A DNA stretch of 64,000 nucleotides from Mastigias papua (taxonomy: Eukaryota > Cnidaria > Scyphozoa > Rhizostomeae > Mastigiidae). The notes under the pieces are model-generated. The model was not told the DNA's origin. It ran no database searches and saw only the letters and a list, made by a program, of their open reading frames with translations. This document shows, in pieces, positions 34,660 through 42,161 of this stretch. A program made the position numbers and the translations under genes. The stretch is taken from assembly GCA_964019165.1 (NCBI GenBank), contig OZ025274.1, positions 8,304,407-8,368,406 on the forward strand, given 5' to 3'. Position 1 is the stretch's first letter. Each line of letters begins with the position of its first letter.

Positions 34660-35480
34660 TTTTTATCTTTGACTTCATCATGCTAAGTAACGTTGGTTCT
34701 CTGTTCCTATGTGTTCCGCTTTTTGTTGCCCCGTCATCAGAATTCTAAGTCTTGCATCATCATCATGTCCCACTGTTACAGTCATCATCTCTAATCTTAT
34801 GCCGAAACTTAGTACACGGTTGTTTGTTGTGTTGTGCTGCCATGCCATTGCATTGCCCCCTTAGTCCGTCATATGTTATAATTATTATGTTACGTAATGT
34901 GCGTTAATAAAAATAAAGCATGTAATGTTCTGTGTAGTCAGTCGTTATATGAAGTCATCGTTAGAAGTTGCTATCGTGAGTTAAAGTCAAAATCGTCATG
35001 TTGCTGTTTTGGAATTTGTTGTTTGCCGCTAGCCTAACAAGTTTGGTGGAGAGTCAGCGTCAGTTATTGTCTGCATTTTAGTCGCCGTCAGTGAAAGTTA
35101 TTATTGCGTTGTCACACTTAATATCATCGTGAAGGATTCGAGACATTTATCGTTACAAAAGAACTTGTTAATATTTGTGACTTATTTCTTTTACGTTTGT
35201 ATCCTGTAAAATCGAGTTATTTTACAATTAAGAGAAAATTTAGATATTCAAAATTTCATTTAAATAATACTGTTAGAGTATATAGATGTAGAAAGAAGTT
35301 CGAAAGCTTATATGGCTAATTGGTGCAAAGAGCTATTTTTATATAAAATGCATTTGACAAATTCAGTTACATATACATAACAAATCTTTGATAATGGCGA
35401 TAAAATATAGGACAAATTTTACGATAAAGAGTTTCATACAAGCAAATTTTAAATAATTTAAAAAATATATAATATATAGT
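34660..35480. other. Less AT-rich insertion-like segment, possible solo LTR with primer-binding site
   Basis: Between AT-rich flanks, 34670-35150 is more GC-balanced. It holds AATAAAAATAAAG near 34906 and ends CCTAACA followed by TTGGTGGAGAGTCAGCG at 35041-35057. TGG-initiated DNA just after an ACA end looks like an LTR/primer-binding junction. No coding sequence or partner LTR is present, so this is tentative. Confidence 0.3.
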
Positions 35481-35488
35481 TATTACAT

Positions 35489-35670
35489 ATGGGCAGACAT
35501 CAAATGTATAGTGATGAAGAGGCTAAAAGTCGAATACGTGAATCAAAGACTAGATATATATGACAAATAAGGAATGGAAATGTGATATTTGTTACGGTAG
35601 AGACTGTACATTAGCTGGTAAGCATCAGTTAATTAAGAATAAATTCCACCAAAATTGTCGTAAAATGTAA
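35489..35670 (+). pseudogene. Small Polinton zinc-finger-like protein, one frameshift
   Basis: It starts MGRHQMYSDEEAK and continues RIRESKTRY. After a one-base frame change at about 35560 it reads NKEWKCDICYGRDCTLAGKH, then K.KFHQN to TAA at 35668-35670. The C..C...H...H spacing suggests a single C2H2-type finger with an LAGK motif. Small basic finger proteins like this accompany PolB and integrase in Polinton-like elements, as far as I recall. Role unknown, presumably DNA binding. Confidence 0.45.
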
Positions 35671-36244
35671 TTAATAAAAATATTTCAAAAAATATTTTCT
35701 ATATATATAGTATATGAATCTTGTCAAAATAGAAAATTTATTTTTGAAACATTTGAGAGGTAATAAGAATGTCAAATTACGAAGCACTGTAAGAAGAAGC
35801 GCTGAAATACAGCGCAAAAATGAAGAATCTGATTGAGGTTGATGATAACGGTGATATATATAAATAAAGTCTTTAAAGGATATGATTTATGAATACGTAA
35901 ACTCAGCTTCAAAAGTAATTAGAAAAAAGTTTAGATAAAATTAACAACAAACAGGATACACAATAAAATAAAATAGAAAAAAATGTATCTGTAAACGATG
36001 AAAATAATATTGAAGTGGTTAAAACAGCCTTTGTGCCACCTTAAGTGAGTATAAAATACCATTGTACATGAAGGAAATTGCTCTGTTGAAGATTAAATGA
36101 ATACTTCTAAAGAGCAAAAAAGGAATTTTTACTATATGAATTAAAAAACATAATGACCTAATAAAAGTGAAAATGACAATATTATATTCATAGTATTATG
36201 AAAAGCGATAAACAACAAAAAATATAAGCCCTAGATTCCAGACC
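35671..36244. other. AT-rich Polinton-like DNA with remnant small frame
   Basis: Frame from ATG 35769 reads MSNYEAL, a stop, then EEALKYSAKM and LIEVDDNGDIYK, ending at 35869. The composition is over 70% AT. No family assigned. Confidence 0.35.
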
Positions 36245-36750
36245 AAACATACGCTAAAGATGCTATATCAGGGGCTTGAGGGACCTCACTTTAGGTTCTG
36301 CTGCTCTGTTTGGGGAGCATGTGGCTCTGTTTGGGGATAATGTGGAGTCACTACCCGCTGTACTCTAGAAAAGTTACAAAACAGAGCCATAAGAATTATA
36401 ACGGATAGTCCGTGTGATGCACCTGCTAAACCGATCCTGAGACAATTAAGATTGCCTAGTATAGCTGAAATGATTCGTCAAGAGTCTGCGGGCATGGTTT
36501 ATAAAGCTATAAATGGCCAAGCGCCTGCCTACTTGTCCAGTCTTTTTAATAGAATATCTGCAGTGACGAACAGAATGCTTCGAAATTCCAGTTTAAATCT
36601 AAGGCCCCAAAGAATGAAAAAGAAATGTGGGCAAAACAGCTTTGCATACAGGGGGCTACGATTTGGAACTCACTGCCTAATGACTGTAGAGCAGCTCATA
36701 CCTTTGCAACTTTTAATGTGAAGCTAAAAGCCATGCTCGCATAGCACCAC
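36245..36750 (+). pseudogene. L2/CR1-like LINE C-terminal fragment
   Basis: Frame 36452-36721 (MPSIAEMIRQESAGMVYKAI, then GQAPAYLSSLF, LNLRPQRMKKKCGQNSFAYR) is the ORF2 C-terminus of the same family as 25448-25906. A few degraded lines of the preceding region are readable from 36300 (KVTKQSHKN-like in shifted frames). It is a 5'-truncated insertion in the Polinton-like element, immediately upstream of a polymerase fragment. Confidence 0.82.
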
Positions 36751-36769
36751 CATTAGTTCAATAATGTTG

Positions 36770-36936
36770 AAAAAGATTTATATCCATATAAGTGCTTTGA
36801 TTATGTTGATAAACTTAATGAAGGAAAATGTCCAGATATATGTTATTTCAATAAAGGTGTAACACAAAATGAAAATTATTATTATAAATCATTTCATTAA
36901 ATAATGATTTTAAACTTTAGGTCAATGCAGCGATTA
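36770..36936 (+). pseudogene. DNA polymerase B fragment left of the Tigger insertion
   Basis: The frame reads EKDLYPYKCFDYVDKLNEGK and then a YFNK...Y segment. It fits the YPYEY.DS...FNE phrase of protein-primed family B polymerases in Polintons. It is cut by the Tigger element at 36937, and the remainder of polymerase B is found after 39815. Confidence 0.6.
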
Positions 36937-37013
36937 CAGTCAACTCTCTCTAAAGCGGACACCTTCGGGACTTCAAAGAAGTGTCCGCTTTAACGAGGTG
37001 TCCGCTTTATAGA
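36937..37013 (+). repeat. Left terminal and subterminal repeats of the Tigger element
   Basis: CAGTCAACTCTCTCTAAAGCG, then direct and inverted copies of GTGTCCGCTTTA. These match, in reverse complement, 39735-39813, where GGTGTCCGCTTTATGG and GTCCGCTTATAGAG precede the end. Confidence 0.9.
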
Positions 37014-37093
37014 AAATTGCCATATCTGAGTGCAGAGGAGCTCAGAAACAAGGGAACTACTAGTATCTCTTTAATACTTAAAATTGAAAGTGC

Positions 37094-38705
37094 TTACAAC
37101 TTTTTTGCCCGTGAAAGGTAGTCACTAATGTTTTTTTGCTTTAGACATTGGAGTCTCTTTTCCTGAAGCAGTCTGCAGGCTGAATTCAACGTTGTGACAA
37201 GTTCCTCGTCTTCTAGAGTAACCTGTGCAAATAGTGTTAATTCATCTACCATTTGAATAGCAGAACGAATGCTTGGTACACTGACTCTCTTCTTCATATT
37301 CCGCCTCATCATCACTGCTATCACTATCGACACAAATTTTCTTAGCACTTGCGATGTGACTCTTAAGTGTTTCTTCGCGTAGACGAATTCGCCATTCGCA
37401 TGTACTTGTGTCAAATGGTGTCCTATAGCACGGGACAGCATTGTCTATAGCAATGAAGTCTTCAGGAGACACCTCAAAATTAATTCCCTTTACGAGGCAT
37501 GCAAACTCTTCATCGTTGGTGTCCACCTCTGCACAAGTTTCATCGGTAAATCCACATTTCTGGAAACAGTTGCGAACTGTGTACTCGCTGACTGAAACCC
37601 AAGCTTCTTGTATCCACCTAATGGCTTTCAATATGTCAACTTCTTTTGCTATCTCTGCAGCGGTAGTTTGTTTGTCAACCCTTGAAATCACAAATTTTAA
37701 GAGCAATTTCCTATACTTCACTTTGAAATTTTGTATGATCCCTGCATACAAAGGCTGAAGCCGCGATGTTGCATTTTTTGGCAGGAAAATGACTTTGATA
37801 TTAGAGAAGCTTAAACCAGATGGGTAGCAGGGAGCAGTGTCTAAGAAGAGGAGAACATTTCGGCACTCTGATTTCAGCTTTCGATTAGTGCATGCCAGGA
37901 TGTTCCGCATGATGTCACTGGTCATCCATGATTTTTGATTGCTAAAGTAATGTACATTAGCTGGTCATGTTTTGTCCCTTAAAGACTTAAAGCAGCGTGG
38001 TGCTTTGCTTCTCCAGATAACCACTGGATCTGACTCTTTCCCCCCAGCCGCGTTAACAAAAAATGCAACTGTTACTCGTTGCTTTGAGCTTTTGCCTCCT
38101 TTGCATCTTTTACCTCGTTCAGAAAACGTTTTATCTGGTAGTGCTCGAAAAAAACAACCAGTTTCATCCATATTCCAAATTTCTTGCAGTCTGTAACCTA
38201 TGTATATTTCTCTTAGCCGCTCCATCCAACTTTCAATTGTTTGCTCTTGGACTTCACCAGACTCCCTTTCAACCAAGCGGTTGACAATGCCATATCTAGC
38301 TTTCCACTTTTCTAGCCAGCCATTTGAAGCCTTGAATTGCTCAAAATTGGCACTGTCTAATCGCTTTGAAATTTCCAAGGCTTCTTCTTGAAGCATAGGG
38401 CCATTTACGGGCACCAAAGACTCTCTTGCTAAATTGTACCATGTATACAACACTTCGTTTATTTCATGGTACTTCCCAGATCTTGCGCTTTTATTGGTAC
38501 CTCGAAATTCAGCATATGTCTGTCTAACTTTTGCTTCATTTTTTAAGAGATTTGAAATCTGGGTCTTTCCAACGGCAAATTTCAAGGACAACTTTCTGCA
38601 ACTCTCTGATGGATGACTTTGGGCATTATTCAAAACTTCTATCTTCTCCTCTATCGAAAGAGTGTGCTTCGAAATCTTTCCGGAAATCTGATGCTTCGAT
38701 AACAT
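37094..38705 (-). pseudogene. Tigger/pogo transposase (one nonsense, one frameshift, third Asp lost)
   Basis: The minus-strand frame from ATG at 38705 has an N-terminal HTH (TLSIEEKIEVLNN; VGKTQISNLLKN, residues 15-60), then a CENP-B-type HTH (about 80-145; SNGWLEKWKARYGI). The DDE core starts at IWNMDETGCFF, with the first Asp at residue 180. After an in-frame TGA (37965-37967) it continues in the same frame with LLFLDTAP (second Asp, about residue 289). It then reads PKNATSRLQPLYAGII, where the third catalytic Asp (normally QPMDQGI or QPLDAGI) is Tyr. A frameshift near 37290 moves the C-terminus into the frame ending RAKKL at 37094. The transposase is therefore inactive, although the transposon ends are intact. 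Confidence 0.9.
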
Positions 38706-39098
38706 AGTGTATCTTTAAAATTTGGATTCGACTCTGGGAAAACGTCTGTCTTATTTTACTTCTTGATTGTAAACTGATTGATTTCCAGATTTGCAATACA
38801 CATGGCCATAAGCATAACTGCAGGTGCTGCACACACGGAAGCACGAACCCTGATAAACAGGAAATGTTAGAGACACCGCATATGATTGACAACACTAAGG
38901 AGTTGTAGGGGTTAATTTCGCAACTACTTTATAACAACAATAAGCAGTTCATTCACTCGTACAACTATGCGATGCATTTTTATAGAAACTATTTGCACAC
39001 TCACACTCTGTAGGAAGTAAAGTACATTAATCATTTCACAATTTGACGAGTGAACAGATTCTGAAGGGTAGTTCAATCGAAGAACTTTCAACGTTAAC

Positions 39099-39524
39099 AT
39101 GACTGGTAAAAAATCTGCTGTTGTTAGATCATATATTCGTGGCTTTCATGTATATAAAGACATTTGGGAACCGGTGATTGATCAAGTTCTTCCATGTATC
39201 CAAGAACCTGAAAATCCAGAGGATAGAAACGCCGTCGCTTTAATGAGTAAGGAAATGATAGTTGGACATGTTCCCAAAAATATCAGTGTACGGATGGCAA
39301 TGTTCCTGAAGCTTAAGAACAGCTCCATTGCTTCTAGAGTAACTGGGGAAAAGATAAATAGAGGAGGTGGTTATGGACTGGAAATCCCTTGCGAATATTT
39401 AGTAGAAGGTGACACGAGAGCTGTGGACTGGCTTCTGCAAAAGGTCGAGAAAAAAAAAGAATTGTGTAAAAATCTAGTAGCCGTCAACCAAGAACGAAAG
39501 TGTCGAAAAAGAACTGCGCCATAG
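39099..39524 (+). CDS. HIRAN-domain protein carried by the Tigger element
   Basis: An intact 141-codon frame from ATG 39099 to TAG 39522-39524. Residues 12-110 have the HIRAN pattern: FHVYKDIWEPVIDQVLPC, then EPENPEDRNAVALM, IVGHVPKNIS and a small beta-rich stretch ending LEIPCEY. The C-terminus is basic and probably helical (KVEKKKELCK, RKCRKRTAP). In HLTF and related SNF2 proteins the HIRAN domain binds the 3'-OH end of single-stranded DNA. Here it stands alone between the inverted repeats, divergent from the transposase with a 393-bp gap that probably holds both promoters. It has no stops although the transposase has decayed. A role in handling transposon ends is inferred. Confidence 0.75.
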   Translation: MTGKKSAVVRSYIRGFHVYKDIWEPVIDQVLPCIQEPENPEDRNAVALMSKEMIVGHVPKNISVRMAMFLKLKNSSIASRVTGEKINRGGGYGLEIPCEYLVEGDTRAVDWLLQKVEKKKELCKNLVAVNQERKCRKRTAP

Positions 39525-39879
39525 ACATTAGACATAAAATTTAAGGTAAAAGTGCACCGTAACTCATTTTTGATTGATTTATCTTTAAATTCTTGTTTTG
39601 AAGCAAAAATTATCTTACTACTGTCCGCTTCAAAAAGGTGTATAATGAGCTTGGTACAAAGAAATACTGTCCACTGTCCGTTTTAAGAGGTGTCCGTCTT
39701 ATAGAACAAGGACATACAGCATTTCCTATTGGGGCTAGCAGGGACTTCCTAAGAGTGTCCATCTTAAGGAGGTGTCCGCTTTATGGGGGTGTCCGCTTAT
39801 AGAGAGTTGACTGTATTACATATTAAAAGACGTTGGTTTATTGTCTTATAGCATGCAATATTATAAAAAGTCTCTTTCA

Positions 39880-41160
39880 ATACTTATAGTGCCAAAATGT
39901 TTTCATTTTGTACAATAAATAAAATGACTTGGAACATGTTTATTGAACAATCTAAAGTTGATATTGGCTTAGTTCACGACTGTCTAATTTATAGGGCCTT
40001 TCGACACATGATGATAGGAGGGATTGTAGGTATAAAATCAATGAGCTATGCAATGGGTAATAATGAATGTATGGATAATTATGATTCCAAATGCCTGATT
40101 CATATATTATGCATTATGATATAAATGCAATGTACACTTATGTTATGGCTGAAGATTCAGTACATTATGACGATTTCCAATATTTAGATCAAGAAGAGAT
40201 AAAAACTTTTAATGCTTGGGATCATGACAAAGACCGTCAATTTGGCTATATTTTATATATCGACGTCTCAGAAATAGATATTTTGTATCACAATTATTAC
40301 AACGATATACCACCATTTCCAACCAATACAAAAATATAGAAAACTATGACTTCTGATTGTCAAAAATATATTTTATCACAAAATAAAAAACCATTTTAAT
40401 GTGCAGAAAAATTAATGATGAATTTAGGTCCATAAAAAGAATATGCAATTTATTATATTACATTACAGACTTATATTAAATTAGGTGGTTTTAAATCAGA
40501 AAAAGTTCATTATGTTGTCAAATTCAGACATGACAAATACATGCGTTATTATGTCCTTAAACATCAAGAAATGAGAATGAATAGCAAAAATGCCAATGAA
40601 AATCGATTATTCAATTTGCTTAATAAAGCATTGTTCCACAGGTCTATGTTGTCTAAGGGAAGATTTGTAACAATACTAGACTTGTTAATACTAAAGATAA
40701 ATGCAAAAAAATTAATATCAAAGCATTATTTTAATCATGCTGATATTGTTGATGAACATTTATCAACTAATTACGTTCTGCATATAACGTTGGTGTTTGT
40801 ATTTTAGATATTGCTAAGTCATTAATGTATGATCACTTCTTTAAAACTTTAAAATATATGCAAAGATAATTCATCTCTAATGTATACTGTTACCGATGGA
40901 ATTATCATAAATGTAAGAAATAATAATATACATGAAGATATAAGAAAAATGGACATTCTTGATGAAATTAAATTAAGTTATTTTAAAGATGAAAATAAAG
41001 ATGATATTATAACAGAGTTTGTTTGTTTACATGACAAAAAGTATATTCTAAGCGATTAAAATCTAATTGTATACAAAAGAAGGGAATAACAGACAATGAT
41101 ATTGATTTTATCTATCATAAACAGTCCTTATTTGATAACAAAATATTGTAAATAGATATA
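39880..41160 (+). pseudogene. Protein-primed DNA polymerase B, broken
   Basis: Plus-strand pieces follow the order of Polinton-type PolB. MTWNMFIEQSKVDIGLVHD with IGGIVGI and YAMGNN lies at 39921-40070. After a shift, SYIMHYDINAMYTYVMAE (Pol A motif of the D.N.LY type) and a FGYILYIDVSEID segment lie at 40091-40339. FNLLNKALFHRSM (a Pol B region of the KL..N..FG type) lies at 40541-40700. VGVCILDIAKSLMYDHFF follows near 40785-40850, and YTVTDG lies at the DTDS (motif C) position near 40883. Multiple stops occur. Known relatives copy linear viral or transposon DNA using a terminal protein as primer. Confidence 0.78.
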
Positions 41161-41376
41161 ATGCCATAAAAAGTGATAAAATTTATGATTTATTTTCCTG
41201 TGAAATGATAAAAATTTTGTATTCATATACGGACAAACAGTATGTGAATGATGGTATTAATACTTATTCATACTGGCATTTTTTGATTAATAAAGACGCC
41301 CAGAAACAGAGCCCTATTACGGCTAATAAAACAGAACTTAAAAAATAAAATCTTAATTTAATATCTAATAACTATA
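41161..41376. other. AT-rich spacer between polymerase and BRO-N gene
   Basis: Short broken frames, possibly the polymerase C-terminus (CEMIKILYSYTDKQYVNDG). No further domain recognised. Confidence 0.3.
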
Positions 41377-41699
41377 ATGAAAAAATGTAAGAATGACGTT
41401 TTTGAATTAGATATTTATGTCATATATGAAGAGCCATTGTTTAAGGCTATTGATATTGCAAAAATTTTAGATATTCAAAATATACTGCAAAATTTAAGAA
41501 ATATAGATAATGATTGGAAAATCGCTAAAAAGTACACACAAAGGGTGGCGTACAAAGTGATAATTTTGTAAAAAGAACATGGAATTTATTGGATCATAAC
41601 GCGATCAGATAGAAAATATGCCTTTAAATTCCAAAACTGGATATGTACACATGTTATGCCAACACTTGGATGTGAAAATGAAGTAGAACATAAACCATA
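41377..41699 (+). pseudogene. BRO-N domain protein, one in-frame stop
   Basis: ATG 41377 opens a frame with DVFELDIYVIYEEPLFKAID, IAKILDIQNILQNLRNID and a DNDWK stretch. After an in-frame TAA (41569-41571) it continues EHGIYWIITRSDRKYAFKF and QNWICT..MP to TAA at 41697-41699. This is the BRO-N layout (FKA.DI...L......L..ID..EK......GG.Q....I.E.GLY.LI..S....A..F..WV). A GGVQ-like stretch is readable only in the +1 frame at about 41541-41552, so small compensating shifts exist. BRO proteins are DNA-binding proteins of large DNA viruses and phages. Its presence here supports a viral origin of the element. Confidence 0.75.
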
Positions 41700-41800
41700 A
41701 ACAATTTAAAAAATAAATGTACTAAAATTAGAAATGAATATGATTTACATTAACGTGTTTTCGCGTTTATAAGGTGAAGCATAACTTACTTCATCTAAGC

Positions 41801-42148
41801 TGTTCGACTTCAGTACAACACAAGAGAAACACTCAAGTTGAGGATACAATGTTCATTCTAATTCATGTCTTTTCCACCTTATTAACTCAAGCTCAACTCT
41901 CAACTAACTAAGTACACGTTGTTACAACAAAGATATTAGAGAAATCAATTATAAATATCAACCAATGAACACGGAGATAGTAATTACCGGTAATTTGTAA
42001 AGTCGTCTTGATAACTATAAATTGTAAAAACAGCATAAAGCCTAGTCGTCCCAGCAGCGGTATAGCCAGGGCTAACGAGAAAAGAGACGACCACATGCAT
42101 AGGATCATAGATAACAAAATGCCGCGCAGGGGGAGGTTTCCGCATACA
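41801..42148 (-). repeat. 3' LTR of the BEL/Pao element
   Basis: A 348-base segment bounded by TGTATGCGG (minus-strand start at 42148, after the polypurine tract) and CGAACA (minus-strand end at 41801). It has an AT-rich TATAAATAT-like stretch near 41950. Boundaries are inferred from TG...CA ends and the polypurine tract. The 5' partner is absent. Confidence 0.6.
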
Positions 42149-42161
42149 CCCCCCTCCTTGA

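Larger units (their letters stand above)
36937..39813. mobile_element. Complete Tigger/pogo-type DNA transposon with an extra HIRAN gene
   Basis: A 2,877-bp element with terminal inverted repeats starting CAGTCAACTCTCT at both ends. TA flanks it on both sides (36935-36936 and 39814-39815), as expected for the Tc1/mariner-pogo superfamily. GTGTCCGCTTT units are repeated inside each end (36960-37015 and 39645-39800), giving long subterminal repeat arms. It contains a minus-strand pogo/CENP-B type transposase and a plus-strand HIRAN-domain ORF, transcribed divergently. The insertion interrupts a Polinton-type polymerase gene. Confidence 0.93.

Noticed and set aside
37441..38616. Plus-strand frames inside the Tigger element at 37.4-38.6 kb
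   Set aside because: They lie opposite the transposase and have no recognisable domain. Only 39099-39524, which does not overlap the transposase, was kept.
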